A stretch of 37,144 nt of DNA from the NCBI GenBank assembly GCA_947088675.1, contig CAMUHN010000030.1, forward strand, positions 1-37,144. The letters run 5' to 3'. Within the stretch, counting starts at the first letter, position 1, and each line of letters opens with the position of its first letter. The translations under genes and the position numbers were made by a program. The notes under the pieces are model-generated. The model saw nothing but the letters and a program-made list of their open reading frames with translations, made no database searches and was not told the DNA's origin. Source of the stretch: an uncultured Roseburia sp. GTDB lineage: Bacteria; Bacillota; Clostridia; Lachnospirales; Lachnospiraceae. Below are positions 1 to 7,184 of the stretch, in pieces.

Positions 1-480
1 GGGAGCTGCGGGATAAGCGGCTGTACGATAGTCGGCGATCACACGCACAGTACCTGCGATGTGAGCGGCTGCACGATTACAGGCAAGCATACGCACGGGA
101 GCTGCGGGATAAGCGGCTGTACGATAGTCGGCGATCATACGCACAGTACCTGCGGGATTGACGGATGCAGCATAACGGGTGATCACACGCATGGAAGCTG
201 TGGAATCGGCGGCTGCACGATAGTCGGCGATCACACACACAGTACCTGCGGGATCGACGGATGCAGTATAACAGGCGATCACACGCATGGAAGCTGTGGA
301 GTCGGCGGGTGTACGATAGTCGGCGATCACACACACAGTACCTGCGGGATCGACGGATGCAACATAACAGGCGATCACACACATGGAAGCTGTGGAGTCG
401 GCGGCTGTACAATTGCAGGCGATCATACGCACAATAATTGCGGTGTAGACGGCTGCACGATCAGCGGATCGCACCATCAT
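1..480 (+). repeat. Ten in-frame 48-bp tandem repeats (96-bp higher-order unit)
   Basis: Units start at 1, 49, 97, 145, 193, 241, 289, 337, 385 and 433, with no spacer. Each codes for 16 residues with conserved C3, C8, H14 and H16. Alternate units resemble each other more than neighbours, giving a 96-bp period. The units at 1 and 97 are almost identical at base level, which points to recent expansion by slippage or unequal recombination. The array extends off the left edge. Confidence 0.9.
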
Positions 481-516
481 GGCGGTGGTGGCCACCATGG
501 CGGCAGACATCATTAA
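1..516 (+). CDS. Cys/His-rich tandem-repeat protein, 3' end only
   Basis: The frame is open from the first base of the window, so this is the C-terminal 171 residues of a longer protein; the GTG at 61 is not a convincing start because the repeat pattern continues upstream of it. The visible part is ten 16-residue units with the pattern CxxxGCxIxGxHxH (CX4C, five residues, then HXH), followed by a His/Gly tail (residues after base 480) ending in HH. Two unit types alternate: one starting GSCG and one starting STCG. Four potential metal ligands per unit suggest zinc or another transition metal, but this is inference. There is no membrane segment in the visible part. I do not recognise a named family; short motifs of this kind occur at the ends of some Clostridia proteins. 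A hairpin terminator follows directly. Confidence 0.8.
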   Translation, partial: GSCGISGCTIVGDHTHSTCDVSGCTITGKHTHGSCGISGCTIVGDHTHSTCGIDGCSITGDHTHGSCGIGGCTIVGDHTHSTCGIDGCSITGDHTHGSCGVGGCTIVGDHTHSTCGIDGCNITGDHTHGSCGVGGCTIAGDHTHNNCGVDGCTISGSHHHGGGGHHGGRHH

Positions 517-518
517 TT

Positions 519-558
519 AAAAAATATAACGCCTGTATCCCAGGCGTTATATTTTTTT
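519..558 (+). terminator. Intrinsic terminator of the Cys/His-repeat gene
   Basis: A perfect 15-bp stem (521-535 with 541-555, GC core gcctg/caggc) has a 5-base loop (536-540) and runs into a T tract to 558. It begins 2 bases after the stop codon. The ribosome binding site of mutT (AGGAGG, 559-564) directly abuts it, so the hairpin is also the immediate leader of mutT. The A/T-rich outer stem could work in both directions. Confidence 0.85.
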
Positions 559-570
559 AGGAGGAAAAAA

Positions 571-981
571 ATGAAAACAGTCAGGGTTGTGGCAGCTATC
601 TTGCGAAAGGACGATCGGATTTTCGCCGCACGGCGGGCAGCGGGCAAATGGAGCGGTTTCTGGGAGTTCCCGGGCGGGAAAACGGAGCCCGGGGAAACAG
701 ACCGCGAAGCGCTGGTACGCGAGATACGAGAGGAGCTTAACATAGAAATCGGGATCGACGCACTCTATGAGACCGTGGAATATGATTATCCGTCTTTTCA
801 TTTGTCCATGCAGTGCTTTCTCGGCCGCATCGTATCCGGCAGTCCTGCGTTAAACGTACACAGCGATGCGAAATGGATGAGCCTGGATGAAATTGACAGC
901 GCCGCATGGCTTCCGGCCAACAGGACGCTGCTGGAAAAAATCAAAAGAGAGTTTCCGAAAACGGTATTTGGAACCGGATAA
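571..981 (+). CDS. mutT: MutT-type Nudix hydrolase (8-oxo-dGTP diphosphatase-like)
   Basis: The 136-residue product has the length of MutT. The Nudix box runs from G36 to I58: G36, then E42 after five residues, R50-E51, and E54-E55, which hold the catalytic magnesium. The final Gly of the consensus is Asn57, a common change. WEFPGGK at 31-37 is typical of the MutT/CTP-pyrophosphohydrolase branch, which hydrolyses oxidised dGTP to the monophosphate and so prevents A:C mispairing. Exact substrate cannot be told from sequence. The start is ATG with AGGAGG six bases upstream. No separate promoter is evident between the upstream terminator and the start, so expression may depend on read-through or on a promoter inside the upstream gene. 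Confidence 0.88.
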   Translation: MKTVRVVAAILRKDDRIFAARRAAGKWSGFWEFPGGKTEPGETDREALVREIREELNIEIGIDALYETVEYDYPSFHLSMQCFLGRIVSGSPALNVHSDAKWMSLDEIDSAAWLPANRTLLEKIKREFPKTVFGTG

Positions 982-1186
982 ACTGTTTTTTCTCTTATAG
1001 GAAAGAACTTGATACAGAGAAGTGTTAAAGTCTGCAACGTTACTAAGAGAAAAAGTTCGACCGGAACAGTTTGGAAAAATTTTAACCGACCGATGTATCC
1101 GATTTTCTGTTAAAAAAACAGGCTATATGGAGAGACGCAGAAAAATATCGATAAACTACTATTTTAGAAATATTTTATTTGTAAAT

Positions 1187-1216
1187 TTGACCGGTCTATG
1201 CAATAATCAGTAATAT
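1187..1216 (+). promoter_or_regulatory. Candidate sigma-A promoter for the Rpn gene
   Basis: TTGACC (1187-1192), an 18-base spacer and TAATAT (1211-1216) form a good -35/-10 pair. Transcription would start near 1223-1226, which argues against translation from the ATG at 1222 and for the ATG at 1246. The rest of 982-1186 is A/T-rich and shows no convincing gene. Confidence 0.55.
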
Positions 1217-1245
1217 ATAATATGATCGGAGCGTGGTTATTATTT

Positions 1246-2337
1246 ATGGGGAAACCCGACAAAGCGATGAAAGCGTTTATTAAGATTCCGGAAATTTTTT
1301 CACAGTTATTTAATGTAGCCGTTTTTGAGGGAAAAAAGGAGATCAGGCCGGAGAAATTGAATGACGTCGACACGGTATTGGATACTCCTGTGGAATTGTT
1401 TTCAGGGGCGGTGGAGTATGTGGAACGGTTAAGAGATACGGCAAAAATATCCGATTCGGGATTATCGTTTCGCATTATATTGGGTGTGGAGGAACAAACG
1501 TCTGTCCATTATTATATGCCGGTACGCGATATGCTGCTGGATGCTTTGCAGTATGATTATCAGTGCAGGCAGAGGGCAGCGGCGGCAAAGGAAAAGAACT
1601 GCCGTTTCAGGTATGGGGAGGGAAGCCCCAAAGGCACGAAAATTATGCCGGTAATATCCCTGATTTTATATGTTGGTTCCAGAAAATGGGACGGGCCGAC
1701 CCAGCTGTATGATTTGTTTGATATACCCGATCACCGGAGAAAATGGGCAGGACAGTATATCAGAAATTATCAGATCAACCTGATTGATGCGCGTCATATG
1801 ACGGAGGAACAGATTGACAGATTTGAGGGTGATTTAAAAGCATTTTTTACTATGCTCTCCGAACACTACAACGAGAAGAAGTTAAAGAATATCGTTGCGC
1901 ACCACAGGGAGACATGGTATGCTATCAGCAGTGTGAAACAGGACGACCGGTATGCAGCATATATTAACAGGCGAACAGATGAAGAAGTGAAAGGAGGGAT
2001 CGCAATGCCAGATATGTTAGACAGGATGATGGCTGAGAGAGATGCACAGCTGGCAGAGAAAGCAGCGGAATTAAAACGAAGACAGTCCGAATATGACAGA
2101 TCAAAAACCAGATTGGATAAGATGCAGATTGAAGTAGCCAGAGCACAGAGACAATTGGATGAAGACCAGAAGGAGCTGGCAGAAAGCCGGAAAGAGATGA
2201 AAAGAAGATGGGCAGAGTTGGAAAAGAAACAGGCAGAGCTGGAAGAACGGCAAGCTGCTTTTGAGAGAATGTCGGTCAGGAGAAGACGGCGCACCGGCGC
2301 ACGACGTTTCGAAAAAAATTCAAAAGAACTTAGATAA
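1246..2337 (+). CDS. Rpn-family recombination-promoting nuclease / putative transposase, with C-terminal coiled coil
   Basis: The first ~230 residues match the Rpn / PF04754-type family, a PD-(D/E)XK-fold nuclease group linked in E. coli to RecA-independent recombination and often annotated as transposase. Visible family features are an early LFN block after an IPEIFSQ start, ILGVEEQ with E82, E83 and Q84 where the family has its conserved E-x-Q, the MPVRDMLLDALQYDYQ segment, and ISLILYVGSRKWDGP with the LYDLFD that follows. Residues about 255-345 are charged heptads (long alpha-helical coiled coil), an extension not in every member. The ATG at 1222 opens the frame but has no ribosome binding site and sits at the promoter; the ATG at 1246 has GGAG 14 bases upstream and gives 363 residues. 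No terminal inverted repeats mark it as a mobile unit. It may be co-transcribed with the next gene 24 bases on. Confidence 0.8.
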   Translation: MGKPDKAMKAFIKIPEIFSQLFNVAVFEGKKEIRPEKLNDVDTVLDTPVELFSGAVEYVERLRDTAKISDSGLSFRIILGVEEQTSVHYYMPVRDMLLDALQYDYQCRQRAAAAKEKNCRFRYGEGSPKGTKIMPVISLILYVGSRKWDGPTQLYDLFDIPDHRRKWAGQYIRNYQINLIDARHMTEEQIDRFEGDLKAFFTMLSEHYNEKKLKNIVAHHRETWYAISSVKQDDRYAAYINRRTDEEVKGGIAMPDMLDRMMAERDAQLAEKAAELKRRQSEYDRSKTRLDKMQIEVARAQRQLDEDQKELAESRKEMKRRWAELEKKQAELEERQAAFERMSVRRRRRTGARRFEKNSKELR

Positions 2338-2361
2338 ACAAAACAAAAGGAAACAAAAAGC

Positions 2362-3051
2362 ATGAACACAGCATTGATTTTGTCCGGCGGCACAGGCAGC
2401 CGTCTGGGGGCGGCTGTCCCAAAACAGTATCTGGAAGTAAGTAACAGACCGATAATAACCTGGTGTATGGAACGACTCTTTTCCCATGAAAAAATAGATG
2501 CGGTACAGATAGTAGCAGATGAATTATGGCAGAGCAGGATACGGGAGTGGCTGTCATCTTATGATAAAAAAGGAAAATTTCGCGGATTTTCCCGGCCGGG
2601 AGACAACAGGCAGCTTTCCATTCTCAATGGGCTGACCGATATTAGGAAGTATGCATCCGATGCGGATTATGTATTGATCCATGATGCCGCGCGGCCCTGC
2701 CTCTCGGAGAAACAGGTTTCGGACTGCCTTTTGGCGGCGGAGGGAAACGACGGCGTCGTGCCGGTTCTGCCGATGAAAGACACGGTATATTTGAGTGTGG
2801 ACGGAAAAAAGATTTCGTCGCTTTTGACGCGTAGCGAGGTGTTTGCCGGTCAGGCGCCGGAGGTGTTTGTGCTGGGGAAATATTTAAAGGCGAACATGGC
2901 TCTTTTGCCGGACCGTATTCGCTCAATCCAGGGTTCCACCGAACCCGCTGTTCTTGCGGGGATGGATGTGGTGATGACGGCCGGGGATGAGCAGAATTTT
3001 AAGATTACAACACAGGCAGATCTGGAACGATTTAGGAAAAGAATACCATAA
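2362..3051 (+). CDS. IspD/TarI-family cytidylyltransferase (MEP or polyol-phosphate cytidylyltransferase)
   Basis: At 229 residues this has the IspD length. SGGTGSRLG (8-16) with PKQ (20-22) is the CTP-binding loop, HDAARP (107-112) is the family signature, PMKDT follows, STEPAVL occupies the place of the substrate-binding TDEAS stretch, and NFKITT with a D and L just after closes the active site. IspD turns 2-C-methyl-erythritol 4-phosphate into the CDP derivative in isoprenoid synthesis; its paralogue TarI makes CDP-ribitol for wall teichoic acid. HDAARP rather than the HDSVRP usual in TarI favours IspD ancestry, but the next gene is a polyol-type dehydrogenase, as in tarI-tarJ pairs. Substrate is therefore open. 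It starts with ATG 24 bases after the Rpn gene, behind an A-rich AAAGGAAA site. Confidence 0.8.
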   Translation: MNTALILSGGTGSRLGAAVPKQYLEVSNRPIITWCMERLFSHEKIDAVQIVADELWQSRIREWLSSYDKKGKFRGFSRPGDNRQLSILNGLTDIRKYASDADYVLIHDAARPCLSEKQVSDCLLAAEGNDGVVPVLPMKDTVYLSVDGKKISSLLTRSEVFAGQAPEVFVLGKYLKANMALLPDRIRSIQGSTEPAVLAGMDVVMTAGDEQNFKITTQADLERFRKRIP

Positions 3052-3115
3052 ATGGCGTCCGGATTTTCCGTAAAGATTTGAATCACCGTGAAGCCGCGAT
3101 AAAGGGGGAACAGGC

Positions 3116-4210
3116 ATGAAAGCACTTATCTTACATCAATTGGGAGACATACGGATTGAAGATACGGCAGTTCCGGATCCGGGAGAAAATGAGGTATTGG
3201 TTGCCGTCAGGGCGGCCGGGATCTGCGGTTCGGATATTCCGAGAGCATACAAAACAGGCGCATATTTTTATCCGCTGATTTTGGGGCATGAATTTTCCGG
3301 AATTGTGGAAAGCATCGGGGCAGGCGCAGACAGCAGGTGGAGAGGAAAGCGCGTCGGCGTGTTTCCGCTGATTCCGTGCCGGACCTGTATGCCGTGTCAG
3401 AAAAAGCTCTACGAGATGTGCCGCCGCTACAGCTATCTTGGTTCGCGCGCAAACGGGGGATTTGCAGAATATGTGGCTGTTCCGGCAGAGAACCTGATTG
3501 AGCTGGCGGAAGATATTTCCTACGAGCAGGCGGCTATGATGGAACCGATGGCTGTCGCCGTACATGCAATCCGAAAGGCGGGAATCGACACATATGCCGA
3601 CAGCGCGGGGAAAACGGATGCAGCGGCTCGCATTGCCGTTTGCGGGCTTGGTACAATTGGGCTGCTTCTTGTTCAGTTTTTACTTGACATCAGAACGCAG
3701 CAGGGGATCGGGACGGATCATATTTTTGTCATCGGCAACAAAGAATTTCAAAAACAGTCTGTGCTCAGTATGGGAATACGCGAATCGTGCTATATTGACA
3801 GTACGAAAAGCGATGTTGGATTTCGCCTGTCAGAACTGACGGAGGACGCCGGCGTGGACGTGTTTTTTGAGTGTGTCGGAAAAAACGAGACGATTTGTAT
3901 GGCGGTGGACAATACGGCTCCGGCGGGGCGTATTGTGCTGACCGGCAATCCTGCTTCCGATATCAGGCTTTCCCAGTCGGTTTACTGGAAAATTCTGAGA
4001 AATCAGCTGACGATAGCGGGAACCTGGAATTCTTCCTTTACGGGAAGCCGTGAGGATGACTGGCATTATGTATGCGACCGTCTTCTGCAAAAAGCGGTGA
4101 TGCCGGAGAGGCTGATCACACACAGATATACGCTGGAAAATATTGGACAGGGATTTGAAATCATGCGTGATAAGACGCAGGATTATGTAAAAATTATGGG
4201 AATTATGTAA
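3116..4210 (+). CDS. Zinc-dependent medium-chain dehydrogenase, galactitol-1-phosphate 5-dehydrogenase (GatD)-like
   Basis: The 364-residue product is a full MDR alcohol dehydrogenase. Catalytic zinc ligands are C37 (in GICGSD), H58 and E59 (GHEF) and a later MEPMAV glutamate; the structural zinc site is C88, C91, C94 and C102. A GLGTIG Rossmann motif follows near residue 176. Segments such as ICGSD, YPLILGHEFSG and the SRANGGFAEY region resemble E. coli GatD closely. Such enzymes oxidise or reduce polyol or polyol-phosphate hydroxyls with NAD(P). Next to a cytidylyltransferase it may supply a polyol phosphate, as TarJ (also an MDR enzyme) does for TarI; that is inference from context. GGGGGAA precedes the ATG and a terminator follows, so these two genes (perhaps with the Rpn gene) end one transcript. 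Confidence 0.82.
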   Translation: MKALILHQLGDIRIEDTAVPDPGENEVLVAVRAAGICGSDIPRAYKTGAYFYPLILGHEFSGIVESIGAGADSRWRGKRVGVFPLIPCRTCMPCQKKLYEMCRRYSYLGSRANGGFAEYVAVPAENLIELAEDISYEQAAMMEPMAVAVHAIRKAGIDTYADSAGKTDAAARIAVCGLGTIGLLLVQFLLDIRTQQGIGTDHIFVIGNKEFQKQSVLSMGIRESCYIDSTKSDVGFRLSELTEDAGVDVFFECVGKNETICMAVDNTAPAGRIVLTGNPASDIRLSQSVYWKILRNQLTIAGTWNSSFTGSREDDWHYVCDRLLQKAVMPERLITHRYTLENIGQGFEIMRDKTQDYVKIMGIM

Positions 4211-4214
4211 AGAG

Positions 4215-4260
4215 CGGAGGAACCGGAATAAGATGATCTCACCCGGTTCCTCCGTTTTTT
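4215..4260 (+). terminator. Intrinsic terminator after the GatD-like gene
   Basis: A perfect 12-bp GC-rich stem (4215-4226 with 4243-4254) encloses a 16-base loop and is followed by six T (4255-4260). It lies 4 bases after the stop codon at 4210. Confidence 0.9.
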
Positions 4261-4279
4261 CTGTATCTTTATCAAATCT

Positions 4280-4323
4280 TAATCATTTCCCCTCTGTTAA
4301 CTTCATAATCATTCCTTTAAAAT
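4280..4323 (+). promoter_or_regulatory. Candidate promoter / response-regulator site of the first two-component system
   Basis: Two copies of TAATCATT (4280-4287 and 4306-4313) lie 26 bases apart around GTTAAC, followed by TAAAAT (4318-4323) as a possible -10. There is no clear -35 at proper spacing, which is common for promoters activated by OmpR/PhoB-type regulators. Autoregulation is inference. Confidence 0.35.
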
Positions 4324-4352
4324 AGAAGACAGCAATGCAAAGGAGAAAAAAT

Positions 4353-5042
4353 ATGTACAATATACTGATTTGCGATGATGAAAAGGATATCGTATCCGCA
4401 CTGGAGATTTATCTGATCTCGGATGGGTATGGCGTAAAGAAAGCATATAACGGAAAAGAAGCTGTTCGTATTTTGCAGCAGGAGGAAATTCATCTGATTC
4501 TGATGGATATTATGATGCCGGAGATGGACGGTATCTCTGCGATGGTAAAAATACGAGAAAACAGTAACGTTCCGGTTATACTGCTGACTGCCAAAAGTGA
4601 GGATACCGATAAAATCCTGGGGCTGAATGTAGGCGCCGACGATTATATTACAAAACCGTTTAACCCTGTGGAACTGTTAGCGCGCGTCCGTTCCCAGTTA
4701 AGGCGGTATATGCAGTTAGGAGGCGGCGCTCCTCAAAAGGATATCCTGGCGATTGGCGGGATCGAGCTCAACGACCGGGAAAAAGAAGTGACCCGGGATG
4801 GGGAGCTGATTGCACTTACGCCGACCGAATACGATATCTTAAAATTGCTGATGGAAAATCCAGGCAAAGTGTTTTCTCCGAAACAAATTTACGAAAAAGT
4901 CTGGAATGATTATCCGATCGGCTCGGAAAATACGGTTGCCGTACACATCAGGCATCTGCGGGAGAAAGTGGAGTATAATCCGGCGGAACCGCGCCATTTA
5001 AAGGCAGTGTGGGGCAGAGGCTACAAAATAGAAAGAGGTTGA
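4353..5042 (+). CDS. OmpR/PhoB-family (VanR-like) response regulator
   Basis: The 229-residue protein has an N-terminal receiver: D8 and D9 acidic pocket, D52 as the phospho-acceptor (DIMMPEMDG), T79 and K101 as switch residues. The C-terminal ~100 residues form the winged-helix DNA-binding domain, with LTPTEYDILKLL, AVHIRHLREKVE and the final RGYKI hairpin. The longer frame from 4335 is unlikely, because AAAGGAG at 4339-4345 fits the ATG at 4353. The kinase gene starts 2 bases after its stop, so they are co-translated. It resembles the VanR-type regulators common in Clostridia; that does not show vancomycin resistance, since no vanHAX genes are here. Confidence 0.92.
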   Translation: MYNILICDDEKDIVSALEIYLISDGYGVKKAYNGKEAVRILQQEEIHLILMDIMMPEMDGISAMVKIRENSNVPVILLTAKSEDTDKILGLNVGADDYITKPFNPVELLARVRSQLRRYMQLGGGAPQKDILAIGGIELNDREKEVTRDGELIALTPTEYDILKLLMENPGKVFSPKQIYEKVWNDYPIGSENTVAVHIRHLREKVEYNPAEPRHLKAVWGRGYKIERG

Positions 5043-5043
5043 A

Positions 5044-7026
5044 ATGAAACAAAAATTATTTGTGAAAAAGATGATCGCATGGGCTGCTTTTATGATCTGT
5101 GCAGCGTTTTGTCTGTTTTCTCTGATCGGCATTATTTTTCTCTACGAGGAGGATTTCTATGACCGGACCGAGACGGAATACCGCAGGGAATTTTATGAAT
5201 TTGCGGCCTATAACTATTCGGTGCGTGCGCTTCATGGCTACTTAAGCGGAAATTCCCAAAAGAAAGAACTTTCTGAACTGAATTTCCAATATGGAATTAT
5301 TGAAGCGGAAATAATAGACGGATATAACCTGAATCGCGACAACGTATATCTGGAACGCAACTTTACAGAACAGATCAGTCTGGAATCGCCGCAGCTGTAT
5401 GTCTGTTCTTTTACGGTAAACGATGATACGGAGTTTCTGTATTCCAATTCACTGTTTGATCCAAATTCATATGGAACGGCAGTGGTGACACATGAGACAG
5501 AGGAGTCGGCGGCAGGAAACTATTTTGTAGTCAGTATACTGCCCAAAGAGGGGATTGGATACGGGATTTCCGGGGATCTGTTCACGCAGGCGAATACGGT
5601 TGTGTCGATTGCGTGCGCGATGCGGTACAACATATATGTGGTTTTTGTAGTTTCCTTTGTGGCAGGACTGCTGCTGTTCTGGCGGATGGCTGTTCTTGCC
5701 GGAATAAACGGGGAAAAGGGAGAAATCAGGATAAAAGGATTAAACAGACTTCCGCTTGAACTGTATTTGGTAGCTTCATTTGTTATGGAATATTTTCTGA
5801 TGTTGTTTACGGTATCGGTGATGCGGGAATTATATCGCGAGTACAGAATTTTATGTATCGTTTTGGCTTTTTTGCTGATGCTTCTGATTATTATGATTGG
5901 AGCGGCCGTACTGCTTGGTATTGTGGTTCGTATCAAAAAAGACGTATTATGCAAAAATACAATTGTATACAGAATATGCAGCATGTTGCGGAGAGCAGCG
6001 GAACTTTGCGCTAAAAATTTGTCGTTATTAAAGAAATTGCTGCTCTTTTCAGGACTTTATGCACTTTTTCAGATGCTGGCGCTTCTGTGGATACGCAGTC
6101 ACAGGTATATCCCGTTTTTCATCTTTGTGCTCTGTCTGTTGCAGACCACAGTTTTTGTGGGCTTTCTCATTGTCATGGCAATTCAGATGGAGCAGCTGCA
6201 AAAGGGTGCAGAGCGTCTGGCGGCAGGGGATTTAAAGTACCAGACAGATACATCCAGAATGTTCTGGGAGTTTAAGCGTCACGGAGAAAATTTGAACAGT
6301 ATAAGAGACGGGATGAGCCGTGCTGTGGAAGAGCGCATGAAAAGTGAACATTTTAAGACAGAATTAATTACGAATGTATCGCATGATATCAAAACGCCGC
6401 TTACCTCCATCATCAACTATGTGGATCTGCTGGAAAAGGAGGAGCTGCACAATGAAGCTGCAGAGGAATATCTGGAGGTATTGAAGCGGCAGTCTGCCCG
6501 TCTGAAAAAGTTGATTGAAGATTTAATCGAAGCGTCAAAAGCGTCAACCGGAAATTTAAGCGTTACAATGGAAAAACTGGATGCGGGCGTATTCCTGACA
6601 CAGACAGTCGGTGAGTTTGAAGAAAAACTTGCGTCGGCAGATTTGGAACTGAAAATACAAAAGCCCGATCGGCCGGTTTATATTATGGCGGACAGCAGGC
6701 ACTTCTGGCGCGTGATCGACAATCTGATGAATAATATCTGTAAATATGCACAGCCACGGACCCGTGTATATATTAATATAGAAGAAAAAGAACGGAAAAT
6801 CATGTTGATTTTCCGCAATACATCATCACGCGAATTAAACGTCAAAAGCGACGAATTGATGGAGCGGTTTGTGCGCGGCGACAGTGCAAGAAACACGGAG
6901 GGAAACGGGCTTGGATTATCCATTGCCGCCAGCCTTATGGATCTGATGCACGGAGATTTTACATTGAAAATAGACGGCGACTTATTTAAAGTGATTTTAA
7001 CATTTGAGGATTTGCAAAACCAATGA
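5044..7026 (+). CDS. Membrane sensor histidine kinase with six predicted membrane segments
   Basis: The product is 660 residues. The first membrane segment (about 10-34) is followed by a ~155-residue extracellular region, then five more hydrophobic segments (about 196-219, 238-260, 269-297, 331-351, 355-382). A short HAMP-like linker leads into the HisKA domain with phospho-acceptor H447 in VSHDIKTPL, and a HATPase_c domain with the N box in NLMNNI and a G box GNGLGLSIA. It phosphorylates the regulator encoded just upstream. The signal cannot be deduced; the multi-pass region plus a large outer loop fits an envelope signal. The arrangement is frequent for VanS-like kinases of Lachnospiraceae. 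Confidence 0.9.
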   Translation: MKQKLFVKKMIAWAAFMICAAFCLFSLIGIIFLYEEDFYDRTETEYRREFYEFAAYNYSVRALHGYLSGNSQKKELSELNFQYGIIEAEIIDGYNLNRDNVYLERNFTEQISLESPQLYVCSFTVNDDTEFLYSNSLFDPNSYGTAVVTHETEESAAGNYFVVSILPKEGIGYGISGDLFTQANTVVSIACAMRYNIYVVFVVSFVAGLLLFWRMAVLAGINGEKGEIRIKGLNRLPLELYLVASFVMEYFLMLFTVSVMRELYREYRILCIVLAFLLMLLIIMIGAAVLLGIVVRIKKDVLCKNTIVYRICSMLRRAAELCAKNLSLLKKLLLFSGLYALFQMLALLWIRSHRYIPFFIFVLCLLQTTVFVGFLIVMAIQMEQLQKGAERLAAGDLKYQTDTSRMFWEFKRHGENLNSIRDGMSRAVEERMKSEHFKTELITNVSHDIKTPLTSIINYVDLLEKEELHNEAAEEYLEVLKRQSARLKKLIEDLIEASKASTGNLSVTMEKLDAGVFLTQTVGEFEEKLASADLELKIQKPDRPVYIMADSRHFWRVIDNLMNNICKYAQPRTRVYINIEEKERKIMLIFRNTSSRELNVKSDELMERFVRGDSARNTEGNGLGLSIAASLMDLMHGDFTLKIDGDLFKVILTFEDLQNQ

Positions 7027-7117
7027 ATAGATGCGGCTTATCTCTTGCCTTAACATGTGCAAAGCCGTTTGACATATGAAAAGCGCATGAGATTTCGCGC
7101 CAAAAGCGGTAATAGAA

Positions 7118-7146
7118 TTGATTTTTTCTGTGTTTCCTGTTAATAT
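7118..7146 (+). promoter_or_regulatory. Sigma-A promoter of the VanW-GH127-mtnN operon
   Basis: TTGATT (7118-7123), a 17-base spacer and TAATAT (7141-7146) precede GGAGG (7174-7178) and the ATG at 7185. A TTTCGCGCCAAAAG stretch (7093-7106) lies just upstream and matches 13 of 15 positions with the palindrome region upstream of the FN3 gene near 30946. Confidence 0.65.
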
Positions 7147-7184
7147 AACATTGTGAAGTATTAATATGAAAACGGAGGATTTCT

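Noticed and set aside
77-412. Open frame of 111 codons on the minus strand across the repeats
   Set aside because: It is a shadow of the repeated coding DNA, low complexity, with no ribosome binding site.
1-480. CRISPR-like array of 48-bp repeats
   Set aside because: There are no unique spacers; the repeats are contiguous, in frame and encode a continuous Cys/His-repeat protein.
1022-1213. 63-codon plus-strand frame between mutT and the Rpn gene
   Set aside because: GTG start without a ribosome binding site, no family resemblance, and it overlaps the likely Rpn promoter.
1246-2337. Insertion sequence carrying the Rpn transposase-like gene
   Set aside because: I found no terminal inverted repeats or target duplication around it, and Rpn proteins are often single chromosomal genes.
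1866-2393. 175-codon minus-strand frame
   Set aside because: It is antisense to the Rpn coiled coil; its Ser/Leu-rich composition reflects the opposite strand.
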